From Amblyornis subalaris (Eukaryota > Chordata > Aves > Passeriformes > Ptilonorhynchidae): 64,000 bases of DNA. Within the stretch, counting starts at the first letter, position 1; each line of letters begins with the position of its first letter. The notes under the pieces are model-generated. The model saw only the letters and a list, made by a program, of their open reading frames with translations, made no database searches and was not told the DNA's origin. Positions 31,312 to 45,240 of this stretch are shown in pieces. The translations under genes were made by a program, and so were the position numbers. The stretch is taken from positions 2,322,198 through 2,386,197 of the forward strand of contig JACAXG010000068.1 in NCBI GenBank assembly GCA_018881555.1, in the 5' to 3' direction.

Positions 31312-31565
31312 ATTTTAAATTGAAAGGAGGTAGATTTGGATCAAATATAAGGAATGAATTCCTCCCTGCGAGGGTGGGGAGGCCCTGGCACAGGCTGCCC
31401 AGAGAAGCTGTGGCTGCCCCATCCCTGGAAGTGTCCAAGGCCAGGTTGGACAGGGCTTGGAGCAAACTGGGATAGTGGAAGGTGTCCCTGCCCGTGACAG
31501 GGAGTGAACGAGATAGACTTTAAGGTCCCTGGCAACCCAACCCCATTCCATGATTTGGTGACTTT
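31312..31565 (+). mobile_element. CR1 LINE 3' fragment
   Basis: It contains AGGAATGAATTCCTCCCTGCGAGGGTGGGGAGGC-like sequence, GCTGCCCAGAGAAGCTGTGG and TTTAAGGTCCCTGGCAACCC in sense orientation, ending CCATTCCATGATTTGGTGA. Confidence 0.93.
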
Positions 31566-34500
31566 CACCCATCTCTGAGTTCCTGCACATCAGTGTCAGG
31601 CCCACCAGTGTGGGGGATGCTCTGGAAAGGTGCACTGGTGCNTCTTTATAATTTGCACTTGCACAAACCAGGGTTTGATGGCCCCGTGCCAGCCGTCCTG
31701 CCGTGAGTGAAGCAGCACATGCAGCTGGCACTGCAAATGTCCTGGTGAACCCCACAGGGATCACAATCCCAGCACTGGCACCCCATCCCTTTATCTTCCC
31801 CACAGCACGTATTCTATCATCAAGTCCTCAAGCCTGGGAGCGTTTATCTTCTCCTGTTGGAAATCCAGCACTAATGGCTCCNGCAGGAGCAGGATGATGC
31901 AGCTGGAATATGCTTTATCCACACCCTGAGACGCTGTGCCACAGCCTTGTTTGCACATCACCGTTCACCCCTGAGCCACCATCCCAAATTTTTGGTGCAA
32001 CATAAATACATTTGTGCTTTTTCCCTCCACATGGCTGCACACTGACACCCCCATGTCCACCTCTCCGGAGGAAAAGGCCACTGTTACCCTCGTGTTTCAG
32101 GAATGCAGCATCATCGAGAGGGTGTTGAAACACTCTTATGCTCGAGAATATGACCTTCAAATTATTTGCTTATACTTCTGAATGTAGAGGGAGGAGAACG
32201 TACATCGAGCCCTCTGTTACTGCACGGCTGAAAAAAGAAATAAGTGCCTATTTCTGCCTGCAGCTCCTGCCTGAGCTGTTCCCCAGGAGTACTTTGGTAT
32301 TAAGTGTCCCTCCCAGATTTCTGGTGGCATTATAGCGATAATGGTCAATTAGGTGTACAGGGAAGGGAGGCAGAGTGATCCACAGAGATGTCAATTTTAA
32401 CACTGGCAGGACAGAAGAGAATTAGTGTTTGCCCAGCAGAAAGATTAAGACCCTACCAGGGAAGAGAGGAAAAGGAAAAACTGGAAGCCTTCAAAGAAAG
32501 AACTACAGAAAATATTTAACGCTGCTTTTTTGGGGCTTGTCAAACAAGCCAAACACATTTTCACCTGCTGGCTCAGATTTGACTTTTGATTCACAGTTAT
32601 ATAATGTGTTTTGCAGCCCACGTTTTAAGCAGGGTCTGATGGTAAAAGGATCCAGGGGCCATTGTATTGTCAGGGAGAGGAATGTGGTTTTGTGATAGAG
32701 GTGGGAATTTGCAGCAGGTCAGGTCTGGGCTGCTCAGGGATTAGGTCAGTATCAGCTCTCAATGCTGCCTTAAGGCAAATTGAATTTTTCACAGAAGAGT
32801 GAAAGATTAAGAAAGAAAAAAACCCCAACTCTGTAACTTAACTGATCACCTGCCACTAAATAAGGCACCATGAGCTACTCACCACCTCCACTCTGCTTTA
32901 TGCATTACTGCAGTAATTACATGGCACATTTCATTGGAGCATTTCTAATCCTTGCAGAATAAAAGGGATCCTGCCCAGCTGTGCCTGTGCTGTGCTGGTG
33001 GGTGTCTTTGAGTGCTTGGTGGTGGGCTCAGTTAGTGGGTGAGGTGTGGGCAGGCAGAGATGAGCTCAGAGGGATGGGGATAANGAGTGTGGAGGATGTC
33101 CAGCTGGGAATCAGCCTTGTCTCACCGGGGTTTTGTTCTCAGATGTGTGATTTCAGAAATTTCGGGTCTGTGGGTTTGTATTTGCTGATGGCTGCTCTTG
33201 GAGAGGAGGCAAACAGGTGCTGCCTCCTCCAAAACAGGTACTGGGTCTCTGTGACTTGTTGCTTTTCCCCCTGGAGTAGAGTAACCGCAGTGATATCCCA
33301 TCCCAGGTGCTCCCAAGGAGCCCTGTAACTCGTGTTAGACCCCTGGCTCACATCCCTGCTTGGCTTAGGCTTGGTGGGATGGGTGAGTGCTGAGGGTGGG
33401 ATTGGAATGCTGCTTTTGTAGGACAGGTATCTCTGGCCTCTGCTTCCTGCTGAGCAGAGCTCCTTGCAGAAACCCTGCAGTGGCCACAGACCCCCTTTGC
33501 TTTGCTTAGAGAAGGNTCACTCTGGGCAGAAGAGAGCTGTTTTTACACAGTAAACAGACAGAAAACTGTAGATATGTCTAAGATAATGCTCTCCTAACTC
33601 TTGGATAAGGACAAGGCTTAATGATGGCTCTGAGATGGTGTTTCCTCTTCTCCTCAGAGAAGAAGTCCCAGAGGAAGCATCTCGCCAGGGATCACCACCA
33701 TCAGGACTCTTTCCCCATCTCTCTACTGACTGAAAATAATCTGTACCATGGGGTCCCCTGTACGATGCTCTGCTTCTCCTGCTCCTGAGGCTGTGGACTC
33801 TCTCTCCCAGAACCCCTCCCACGCTCCTGCATGGCCAGGCTGGGCACTGNGAGTGATTAAGGGGAGGAAGATGAAAGGGGAAAAGCCAGTTGTTACAGTG
33901 TGGACAACAGCCTGGTGGCCCTCCAGAGAAGCAAAGCCTCTATTGCAACAGCTTTGGCAGCTCTGCTGAAACCAGTGGCTGTTTCTCACAGGCTCAGTGC
34001 CAGGAGGCAGGGACCTGTCTCCAGTGGTGCTGTGGGTATGCTCAGGCCTGGGCTGAAGGGAAGGATTCAGGTCGAGCAAGTCCAGCCAGGTGTGCCAGCA
34101 GCACTTTCCTTGTGGCCCTGCCAGGTTTGCTGGGGATTCACTGTGCCACTGCTGTCACCTGTATGGTGAAAGGAAGATACTGTAGAGGACACAAATCAAC
34201 TCTTTGAGTTATTCTTCTGCTGGTGATGCTGGGTTGATCGATGCTGATGTGCCTGATCCTGGGTNTTTTTGGTGACACTTCTGTTTGGTGGCAGCCTTGG
34301 CACACTGTGGAAGGCACCAGCTGCTTGGACTTTGAGGGGAAGGGAATGATTCCCCCGGTGGAGAACAAGTGGAAGGGTGTTGGCTGAGTTCTTGAGANGT
34401 TAATGCTGCTCAGAGTTCGTTATGTTGTGTGCAGTGCTAGAGCCCTGGGAACCTGAACAGGAGAATTTTTGGCTATTTTTATTAAACTCACAGCAAACAG

Positions 34501-35145
34501 ANGTGTCCAGTAGCACTGGGTGAGGTGGTCAGAGGACAAGTGAGGCTGTGACCCAGGGCAAGCCTGGGGCCAGCCAGGCACACACCTCCTGTGTGTCTCC
34601 ACCTGGCATTTCTGGCTGCTCCTGCAGCCCCTGTGGGCAGGGCTCGTGCCTGTGCAGGGGTAATTTGAGAGATCTTGGTTATCTCTAAAGTCCAGCCCCA
34701 AGGAAACCACACGGACTTTTCTCTTCCAACGCTGCTACGTGCCTGAGTCGAGCAGAGGCAGTGAAAGCATCAGCTTTCCAGTAATAAGGAATTTATAGCA
34801 ACCCATTAACTCCATTAATTCTTGTTTTAAGAAATGAAACGAGCTGCCCACATGAATTAGCAAAAGCAAGCAGGAGGGGATTTTTCTCTATCCCTCCCTA
34901 TACGTGTGAGTTGACCACGGTGCACCTCAACCCTGCGGTCCCTGTGCTCCCAGGGGAGCTCTGCAACATCTCCAGGCAGCTCCCAGGGCTTTGTCCATGG
35001 GCTGGGACATGCTGCTGCCAAAGCCTGGCTTCCACAGTGAGCCTCAAAATCTGTGTGCTCTTGGCAGCTGCAAACTGACTTTTTTAAAAAGAAGACAAAC
35101 CTGAAACTTCAGTTACACTCCGTGGGGATATCTGTGTTTACATAG

Positions 35146-35159
35146 ACACACACACACAC
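35146..35159. repeat. (AC)7 microsatellite
   Basis: Simple dinucleotide run. Confidence 0.9.
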
Positions 35160-38100
35160 CTCACTGAGGACTTAAATCCTGTCTCACACTAGAATAGGCN
35201 AGATTTTACCCCTTGCTCGGCGGAATTGGTATTTCAGGCATCGTGAGGAAATTTGTGAGTGCCCAGCCTGATAACAAGATGAGGCTTCTGTTGATACCTG
35301 TGGGAGCAGACTTAAACCAATATTCATTGCTNTTGGAAATCTATCTTTTCCCTACTGTATTTCAGATTTAGATGATTTTTGTTTTGCACTATTCTGTGGT
35401 CAGGGATAGGCATATCTCCTTGATACAAAGTACTGATGTTTTAATATCAGGCTGCTGCAGTCCAAGTATCACAATTATTTCTTAGAGTGTGATTTAAGGC
35501 ACAGNCAAGAAAATAATTTTTGCTGTGAATACTCATTGCAGCTGTGAGACTTCCTAGACATAAATCTGTGTTTCTGGTGACTTCACTGATGTCTCACCCT
35601 CCATATGCCTCTAAAACACCATTACCAAGAAAATTTAAGACCTTACCAAAGAAGCTTAGCTATAGCATTTTGTGTTATATGACATTTAGCATCCTGAAGT
35701 GCTGAGTCAGGGTTTCTGAGGAAGGGCTGAGTGGTTTAATCCCACGCCCAAAGGCTTTGGTGGCTGTTTTGAGAGGCTTCATCCCAAGCTGANGAACCTG
35801 GATGCAGAGGTCTGTTGGCACAAGGCAGACCGGAAGTCTCCCTTGGGAATCACTTAGCATGGATGCCACAGCATCTTCTCGAAACCAAGGAACAGCTTGT
35901 CCACGCTCCAGCCTGATGTAAGCCAGCCCTGGAGGCAGCCATCCCAAATTCTCCCTACACTCTAATCTGCAGAATTGTGTTTCTCTTATGAGTATGAAAA
36001 TGCTGTAACTCCTTAAGAAATGAAGACTACTCAGATTAACTGTCACAAATCCTCCCTCCTTTTCTTCTCTTCCAGGATAATCCTTCTCAAAAGCCCTTGG
36101 GAAGTGAGTGGGGTTAGGGTAGAGCGGTTTGGTGAGGTTTGCAGAGCACCGGGGCAGGCTGCGAGCTCACCCTGTCCCTTTGGGGCCTGTTCAGTGCCAC
36201 CAGTCCCCAGTTCAAGTTCTGCTGGCAAGCAGCACTGAGTCATTACACCATCAACTCCGCTGGGATTCTGCACTGAGCCTTCAAGAGAGCTCATTTCTAA
36301 CATCAGGGCTTTATTCCTTCACCTGTGGGTGGAATTTAAAAAAAAAATTAATGCTAAGCAGCTATCAAAATTTAGAAGTGTCTCGTGTGCCTTGTAATGA
36401 CTTTACCCAGTGTCCTTTCACATTTCTAGAGTGCCATCCTCCTTTCTGCACTCGCACTTTCCTGGGAACTCGAGCAGTGTGGTAGCTCTGTGTTTATGTC
36501 NTGGCTCCTGAGTGAACACCTCTAATGCTTTCAGGCTGAAATAGGTGTTGTTTACNTAATGTGAGTGGCAAAGGCTCCATTTTGATAACTCCATTCCAGT
36601 GCTGTGAGTTTTTATCCATTCTGTTCCCATGAGAGCAGCTGAATAACTGCATGGTTAAACGTGGTTATTGTTAAACAAGCAGCACCAGCTGAAGAGGGGA
36701 TGTGGGACGTTGGTAGGAACTCGAAATGAAGCCCTCTGCACTCCGCCTGGTCAGGCATCAAATCTTCTAACGGGAATTAGATATTAACAGTTTTGTTTCT
36801 TATAAAATGGAGGAATATGCAAAACCCATCTTGGAAACAACCATCATCTTGCTCTTTGNTCCTTTTTTTTTCTTAGTATTTATCCTGAAAGTTCATCCTT
36901 GTGTCAAAACATATTAGAACGACAAACTCTGTAGGAGAGTAATGTCCATGATCAGACCAGGTGGTACAAGTGGGAATCAGACACTTACTAAGCACTCAAA
37001 GTATCAGAGCGAGAACCTTCCAATTAATATAGATTAGAAACAACTTCTTTTCTTACTTTAAGTACTTCAGCACAGTGTATATTGTCATCATCACTTTGCT
37101 TGTTACAGCTGTCATCTTGATTTTTTGCTACTCATTAGGATCTCAATGAAAAAATAGTCTTTCATTTGTTCTGCAACACAGACAGAGCTGGTTAACTGGA
37201 ATGCATGTGAAAGCAATTAGAAACATCTTGACCTGNGGTAGAATGGAGAGCTATGGCCAAGCTAACTGCTGAATGCACCAAGAAAGGAAAAAACACTTAT
37301 CTGCTTTGCTAAATCTCAATAAAAATGGGAAAATCTGGGGTGTTGCAAAATAAANCCCAAGTTTGGGGCAGGAGTGACTTGTGGGTTCTCATAACCAGGG
37401 AATGGGGTTTGTTCTGTGTGTTCTGCTCTGTTAGGTTGTCTTGACACATCATTTAACCAGGTCTCAACAGCCTCAGGGGGAAAAAAAAAGAATCCTGATG
37501 TTGCTTTTAGTGCTGTGTGTGTTGTGTAATACTGAATATTCAATTAAGGCTGGATACCTCAACCTTGAGTCTGTGTTTCTAACGTCAAGGAACTTTGATA
37601 GAGGGCTGAGCTTCTGCTGCCTCCTGATGTGCCTTTTCNTGTTGTTTAATTCTCATTCTCGCTGTTCTTAAATGCTGATAATTTAAATGTGGATTTCTGG
37701 ATTTAAAAAGCAAAGGCATTATGTCCCCTTNTGGAAACACTGGACATGTGTGACAGGCTGGACTGTGGTACCCTGGAGAACACAACATGTCCCTGGATAT
37801 GTGAGTGCTGCTGCAGCAGAGCCCTGTGTTTGCACNGTATCATCACTGTCAGGGCAGCTGACCAGCAAAGCCCTCCTTCTTATGGAGGAGAAAGTCCTAA
37901 ACATGGCATATCTGTGTTTAAATCCCTATAAACCAGCCCCTGGCTCTCACAGCTCTGAGTCCAAGCTGCAGCTTTCCTTGCTCGGGCCCCGAGCCCAGCC
38001 CTGCTAAGACNGACGGGGGGACTTTCATCGACTGTAGAAACTGGATCTGGCTCTGAAAGATGGACAAAGGCTTCTGACACTCCTGCTGAGGCTTTTATGC

Positions 38101-38935
38101 CTCCAGCTATCGAATGTGTTCTCTGCAGAGAGCAGCATTAAAGATGCATGGGCTGTCAGGATCGTTTCCCGGCGGGGCAGCGCTGCTGGGCTCGGAGCAG
38201 CAGCTCCAGCATTTGCAGTCTCCTCGTGCTCCTTTGCTTCCCAGATGGTCGAGTCCTGCTGAACTGGGGGCACCTCTGAAGTTGGGCCAGCAGGGTACAG
38301 CTGCCTGGTACTCTGATGTGAGGACTTGCTCAGAGTCGGGGAGGGCTCGCTCTGGGGTGCTGGTCCGGGGAACAAAGCGTGTGGTCCCTCCCGGGAGAGG
38401 AGCAGGACCTGAGTGAAGGCTCCAGAGCCATGGGAANGACTGGAGAGAAATTCCTGTGATTAAACCCACTTGGAAACTGCAATATGAAAGTCCTCAGACA
38501 GCAGAAGCAGGGGACTGGGCAGGCTACGAGACACGGGAAGGCTGGTTCATCTCAAGGGTTAAGTGCCAGAACAAACCAAGGCCTTGGGGTTATGATTCCA
38601 GAAACGTGTTTGCAGTTTTTCTGTTCCAAAGGGTGCTGAGGCCAAGTTTCTCTCCGAGCTTGGATTAAGAAATACATTGCACAGTTGTATATCCAAACAG
38701 AAATGCCAGGCACACCCAGAAACCCTTCAGCTTGTCAAATACCTGAGTGCCACAGGGTATTTTATGGCCAAATGTTCTGTGCACGTAGTGCAAACCAGAT
38801 TATCGGACAGTATTTGCTTAAACTGGGGAGAAAGCTCACAGATGATGACAAAGCACTGATGAGTTTCAAGTCCAGTGCACAGGAGATATTTTAATTAATT
38901 CCAATCAATGGCTGCCTAATAGAAGGTGGAAGGCC

Positions 38936-38977
38936 CTTTAATGGGACCTTTAAATGAGACCTTTTAATGGGACCTTA
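38936..38977. repeat. 12-13-bp tandem repeat, three copies
   Basis: The unit CTTTAATGGGAC occurs three times with single-base changes and length variation. Confidence 0.85.
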
Positions 38978-40028
38978 GTGTGAGAGTTGTGTAGAAAATG
39001 TCATGGTTTTCCTCTGCTAGTGCACTGACCTTCCCCCTAAACCACAGTCCTCTGCAAAAATTGATGTTTCCTCTCAAAACCAGCGTTGCTCTTTGTATTT
39101 ACCACTACACTTAACACTGTTGTGTTCCTGTGATCAAGGGGTATGTTGTTGGGTCAGGACTTTTTTGAACAGATTAAAGAAACCAGAGCTTAGAGAAATG
39201 TGTGATGCTGCAGGTGTTTCTGAGGGTGGTTTAGAGCCTATTTTGCTGATTTACCAAACCTGGTAGCACAGCTCTGCTCTGGTTTTCTGTGTGAGTCTCT
39301 GCTTTCTCTGGGCATCCTTTCCAGGCTGGAGAACAAGAGCACAGCAATTATTTTCCAAATTTCCACCAGCTTTGTGAAATATAGGTGAAGGCCCATCCCT
39401 GTTCCCCAAGTAAATTGTGGGCTGGATGATTTCTTCAAGGCCAGAAACTGAGAAATTCAAGGACACTATCAGGAGTGATAGTTGCAAATAAAATAACATT
39501 GTCTTGTTTAAAAGCTAAACCATCCTTCAGTAGTCCAGTGCTGAGACATTTTAGGAGCACCCTGCTTTGCCTGATGTGATATTTTCTTTCTAAAACCCTT
39601 CAGCATTGACNCTGGGCTGTCCAGAAATGCCTGGTTTCAGGTAGTCAGAGGGTCTTGCTCCTGGTTCACTCTTTTTGGAGACTGCTTTTTGAAGTCCCTC
39701 TCCTCATTAGTTGCTATCACTTTTAGACTCCCTGAGACAGCATCTATTGCTGATATGCCAGTGCAGTGAGCTTGTGCAGTTGCAGCAGAGTGTGGTGCTC
39801 TTATGTTTTAGTTTCTAAGTTGTATCTGGCCCCTAAAACCTCTTGCCCTCAAAGCTCCTCACAGACATAAACACAAACCAGCTTACTGCTCACCTTCAAA
39901 ATTTCCAGCCAGGTGCAAAGTTTGCACCTTGAGACGATCTTTGTGATTAACCTCCCCAAACTGCTGTGAAGAAGGTAAGTAACAGGTATTAAACTGCCAC
40001 GAGAGGGTGGGAGGAAAGAAACAAGCTA

Positions 40029-40066
40029 TAGTAATATAAAAATATAATAGTAATATAAAAAGTTTN
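40029..40066. repeat. AT-rich 19-bp tandem duplication
   Basis: The core TAGTAATATAAAAA is repeated with a 19-bp period. Confidence 0.8.
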
Positions 40067-41869
40067 GAGCCCCCAAACCATTGACAGGAAGAAATGCTGA
40101 GCTGTCTGGGTGGTCTTCCCCAGAANCTTCTGGAGATGGCACCTACCCCTCGTTCCTCTGCACTGCTGCAGCAGGAAGGAGGCCACAGCAGAGACTTGGA
40201 TCATTAGAAAAGAGGCAGGGATTAGTTGGGAGGTTAAAGCCAGTGCCACTGCAGGTCTGCTGCTGCTCTGGAGGACTCTGCTCCACTGCAGTGCGATTCC
40301 TGCTGTCACTGCAGCGTCTGTGAGGAGCTGGGAGGAGGAATCCACCTCCAAACCAATCTGCCCCTGAAGCAAACCCCACAGCATTTCCTGCCAGGCACTC
40401 AGGTGACCCCGAGGATGTGCTCACTTGGTGCCAGGGGGCTGGCTCTGGGTCCAGGCACCCCTGACAANGTGGGGCAGACTGTGCCCNCTCCTCCAGCCAG
40501 AGGATGAGGAGGAACAGACTGTTAATAACTGGAATAGAGTTTCACCCTGGGCAAGCAGCCAGCTCCTGACCACAGGGATTTTGACCTGTAACCTTGCAAG
40601 ATGTGGACCTGAGCCCACCAGCCTGTAATATTCTTTCTGTCAAGGCTTGAAATCCTTCACAGGTCGACCTGGTCCTGTCTCTTTGTGGGTTTAGAGAGGT
40701 TTACTCTCCAGACCTGCTCCTGGCTTTTGTGTGTGCAGGTGGCCCTGCTGGGAAGGTCCTGGATGGGAACACTGCAGCATTCATTGCCTTGAGTGAGTGC
40801 TGGGGCTGGGACTGGATGTTCTGGCTGTAGGGAGTTGGCCTTTGTGCCTACAGAAGAGGAGGAATGAGTGGCAGCCTGTGATAAGGGCNTGTTGTACAAA
40901 TATTGGGGATTGATGAATTAATCTTTTTCCTTCTTTTGGTCTATTTACAATGTGCAAACTGCCACTGGCGCCATCCCAAGTCTTAATTTTTCTGCAGTGG
41001 TGAGGATATACTTGGAGCTTGTTGGACTGTTGGGAAGTCCTTGTGCCAGTTCATTGTCCAGTTTGGTGTGGGCTTTCCTGGAGCAGGTGGAGTGATGTCC
41101 TCAAGGTCACAGCCCCTCCTGCCAGCCTTTGCAAAGGTTTTTTTTTTTTATTGTTATTTTCTGGGGTTTTTTTTACTGATTTGATGCTGAAAAATGAAAG
41201 ATGAGTTGCATTTGACCATTTGACTTCTCTTGCTACAGCACTTTTTAACTCAGCTGTACCAGACCTATGCACCTACTNTTTTTGCAGCCTGGTTTATTCT
41301 TCAGCTAATCTTTGATTTCCTCTCCTGGCCTTCTACCNAAATCATTGTGAATACCCCAGATCTACCCCTCTGTCTCTTTTAGTCCCACAATGCTGCTGCT
41401 ACTTCCAGATTTCCCTTGGTGTCCTCCTGTGTCTTTTCTTCTCTTTCTGATTTCCTTCCTCTAATTTTCCTTTTTCAGTCAGACCCTGGTGTAAGACATT
41501 TGAGAGCCCTCCCATGACTTCAGCACTTTCCAAACCCTTGAATCTGTTGTTNGTTTGTTTGTTTTACAGAGAACAACCGACGTCAGTGTTCTTACTCGTG
41601 TATCTTTCTCTAAGGTAGTGTTTCACCACCGGCAANCCCCTGCTCTGAGCATCATTTCCTTTTCTTGTCTCCTGCTGTTGCCTTCCAGAGAACTGACACC
41701 TCACAGCTGAACCATCCTCCCCTCCCACCACCCCACAGTTCCCCTTGTGCTGCACCACGCATTTCCTCACACTATCTCTGTTTGAAACCAGCCCTCACCT
41801 GCAAGTTTGCTCATTTCCTTCTGTTTCTCCATCTCCATCTTGCCCGCTTTCATTTCCAGCGCCCTCCCA

Positions 41870-42550
41870 GTGCTTTCCGTGCCTCCCTTGCCCAGATGGC
41901 TTCTCCTCCCGCGCTGGGCAAGCCCCAGCGCTCAGACCAGCCCGTGTCCACCAACCGTGCCCAACTTCTGCNTTCTTTTGCTGTCTCACGACTCGTTTCT
42001 CCTGCCCAGCCCTCTGCCCGTGGGCATTCCCAGAGGTGCTGGGATGTGCAGCCGCGGAGAGGACGCGCTCCTCCGCTCTGCAGAGCCTCGTGCTCCTTCG
42101 CAGCAGGTTTAAGTAAGGACGTGGTCTGCTCGCTTGCCATNGGGCAGCAGCTCCGAGCCGGAATAAAACACGCCGGGAGACCTTGAAACATCGCGGGAGG
42201 AAAACTTCGCCAGGACGCTAAGACCGCGGGGGTTGGAAGCGCAGGAGGAAATGCAGCAGCACCTCCAGCCCCGTGCCGGGCCGCAGCCCACCTACGCTCA
42301 GCCCTGAGCCTGACGAGCTGACACCAGCACCAGCAGCCACCAGCACACGTGCCCTGCATGCCTGCAGAAGGAGGGCAGGAGCTTTGCTGTCACCTCGCTT
42401 CTTCGCTCTCAAGCCCCAGCGCGGCCCACGGCAGCTCCTCCTGCGCGCCCGAGCCGCGGGGACCGCTCGGTGTCCTTCAGCCGCCGCAGCTTTCTCCCTG
42501 TGCGTTCAATCCAGAAGCCTCGATTGCCAGCGTCTCGTCTGACCGCTGAG
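41870..42550. promoter_or_regulatory. GC/CpG-rich block 2 kb upstream of PPP1R16B promoter
   Basis: CG-enriched sequence peaks at 42040-42080, 42150-42290 and 42400-42500. It could be an island shore, an alternative first-exon region or an enhancer of PPP1R16B. No coding similarity was seen in its open frames. Confidence 0.35.
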
Positions 42551-44595
42551 TGACTCGTGTGTTATAAAAGCACGAGAGAAAAATCCCCTTCTTAGGAGTG
42601 AAATCTTTCCGGCAAATAGTGGGCTTCCTGAAGAAAGGAATCTGAGGCACCGAAACTACCTGTGAAATTGGATTGGACGCTGGATGAGGAAGGGGACGCT
42701 AGGAACTGTGTCTTTGATAAAGCTGGGTGCTTTACTAGTGCTTTTCATGAAACTTCACCTTCGAAATGTCTTTTTTTTTTTCCTTAACTAGGTCTCTGCA
42801 AAATTTTATTTGTGCTGGAAAAAAATCCCAAACCTTGATGCAGTGAATTTCGACCGTATTAGGAAACAAACAAATTGTATTTCTCTTCTAGCTCCAAATC
42901 TTTGTATTGGCAACTGAAGCAAAGGCTTTGATTNGCCAGCAAAAACGAGGATGATGCAGATGCCTGCGGGCTCTGAGATGAGCTCAGCCCTCCCTCTGCC
43001 CTGAAGGTCTCCACCTTCCCCAGACCCAGGCCCTGGGCACGGCAAGATCCTGCTGAGGTTGTAGCTGACCTTATCTTCCTAATCACAATGCTCATACCCA
43101 AATTTGAATAGAAAATGAGGGGAGTTCTGGGGGAGCTTTTTGGGGGATATTTTTGGGTTTTCTTATCCTGTAGCTGTTAGGCTGCATTTCTCTCTTTAGC
43201 TGACTCACCGGTCTGGCTCAGAGCCAGTGTGTTTATGTGACTGCCCCCTCATTTCCATACGTGCCTCANAAAGCAGCTGTGCTTACAACACCATTTCAAT
43301 AAACAGACAACCNAATTATGGACTTCAGAGACTGATGCAAAGTTGCTCAGCTCTCCAGTGCCCTGGGCTAAGGCTCCTGCTGCCAGACTCGGGCTTTNGA
43401 AAGCCTCCTCCACCCTGTGCAGCCCATGGCTGCCAAGGTCCCTGGCTGGTGATCTGAGTCTCGTCCCAGAGCTGTAATTAACCTCTAACTCGGCTAAGGC
43501 TCTTCCCATTCCATCCGTCCTGCACCTATATCTCTGTGGACCCAGTGAGGACGAGAACATGGAAGTATTTTCTTCTCATCATCTTGTTTTCCNGATTTTT
43601 GCATAGAGAAAGGCAGCAATAAGACAAGTTTTACAGTTGAGCCATGTCCCTATGGGTCACTTGGTGACTCTTAAAATGTGGTTCTGCCATGTCGCAGNAG
43701 TAATGTGTCAATTCTGGACAGATCTCCCAGTCACACGTCAGGGTAAGCTCCCACCTCACTCAGACCTTCACCCTGTGGAAGGTCTCTCACACTCATGTAC
43801 AACTGCAAAGATCCAGGTTTATTGCCTGTGAACACTTACCTACACCTTGTCNTGCTTAAAGGAGTGACTCACATTTNGAACCTAAAGGCCTCTGTTGAGC
43901 TAGAAGGGTTTCAGTGAAACCCCACAGCTNGATGTCAGAGCTGCTCCCTGTGGGTCTGTTCAGTCTGGGAGGAGGCTTTGTCCCAAGGAGAAATAGAGAT
44001 GATGGTGATTAATCCTCCAAACCTTCTGAAACCTATTTCACCCTGGAAAGGGCAAATGATCCCAGACACAATATCTGACAACAGCATGAGGAATCCTCTC
44101 TTCTCTGCTCCCAGTGGGTGAGTATGGGCTCCCCAGTGCCACTCCCAGCCCAGGAGGTTTCTTGGCTTCTCTCCCAGCTCCAGTGACTGGTTTGACTCCT
44201 GGCAAAGGCTCTTATCTGCCTACAAAATGGGCATAAGGCACGCTTCAGGAATTGNGTTTGTTTCTGGTATCAGTCACTGTGTTTGAAAGCCTGATGTGAT
44301 GTTACATTGCATTGGGGGTGGATTTTAGTTTTTCCTGAAAAATTCTCTGGGACCCTATTCCTAACACCAAATCACTCTGTGGCAAGTAGGAACCCGCTGC
44401 CGGGCTCAGCTGTTTATGCAAAAAAACCTGGCAAAACAGTTTCTAACCCAGATATCCACCTTCCTGCTTCAGTGGGGGCAGCAGCATCCCTCATCCTGTG
44501 CCCGGCCAGAAGCCGGGGTGAATCTTATCCACAGGCAGCCGGGCAGGCAGGCGGGGGAGCGACCTTCTACAAAATTCAAAGATCTTTTTTTTTTT

Positions 44596-45240
44596 TTAAA
44601 AAAATAATTATGTATTTATCTTAATTACGCTCCCCGGCGACAGCAGCAGTCCCGCCCGCCCCACGCGGCCGANCCGTCGCTCCCCAGAGCCCGCAGCGGC
44701 CGCTCCCGCAGCATCCCCGGGGATGCTCCGCGCCTTCACCTGCGGGGCGGGCGCCGCTCCCCGCCCGCCTCCGGCCCCGGCCCCTCCTCGGGGCGGAGCT
44801 GCGGCCGCAACCGGGGCCGGAGGCGGGCGGGGACCGGGTCTGCGCGGCGCCGCTGCCGCTCCTGCCGCCGCCGCCTGCCGCTGCCCGCGGGAGCGCGGGG
44901 CCGGGCCCGCTGCGCGGAGCCGCCGCGGTGAGTGCGGGGCCGGGGCCGCGCGGGGGGCGAGGAGCGGGGATTGCGGCCGGCCCGGCCCGGCNCTGCTCGG
45001 CTCGGTNCGGTCCGGTCCGGCCCGGCGCGGGGGATGCTGCGGGCGGTCCTGCCGTGCCGCGGGAGCGGTGCCGGGGCCGCGGGGCGGGTGCGGTCCCCGC
45101 CGCAGTCGCGGCGGAGTCGGGGTGAGTCCAGCCCCGGCCGCGGGAGACGCTGCCCTCCCCGGGCAGCCCGGCACCGGCTCAGCCCGGACTTTGTCGCGGG
45201 CNCATGGATGAGGACGCGGTTCCCCCTTCCCGGGCGGTTT
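44596..45240 (+). promoter_or_regulatory. PPP1R16B: PPP1R16B CpG-island promoter
   Basis: An AT-only tract (about 44586-44625) switches abruptly into extremely CpG-rich sequence from 44635 to about 45240. Several GGGGCGG/CCCGCC Sp1-type boxes lie at 44735-44800. It lies upstream of, and on the same strand as, the first coding exon. Confidence 0.7.
44640..44927 (+). other. PPP1R16B: PPP1R16B exon 1 (5' UTR, probable)
   Basis: A strong donor, CCGCG/GTGAGTGCGG, ends a GC-rich segment inside the CpG island. In the family the first exon is non-coding and translation starts in exon 2, which fits. The transcription start is not visible, so the left edge is a guess. Confidence 0.5.

Larger units (their letters stand above)
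31566..44595. other. Intergenic upstream of PPP1R16B, no gene supported
   Basis: No protein-coding exon was recognised. It holds a short AC repeat (35146-35159), a three-copy 12-13-bp repeat (38936-38977), an AT-rich 19-bp duplication (40029-40066) and a GC-rich block near 41870-42550. Some of this probably carries PPP1R16B regulatory sequence (inference). Confidence 0.55.

Noticed and set aside
41665..42186. 173-codon plus-strand frame over the GC-rich block
   Set aside because: No recognisable protein; overlaps other open frames in different phases.
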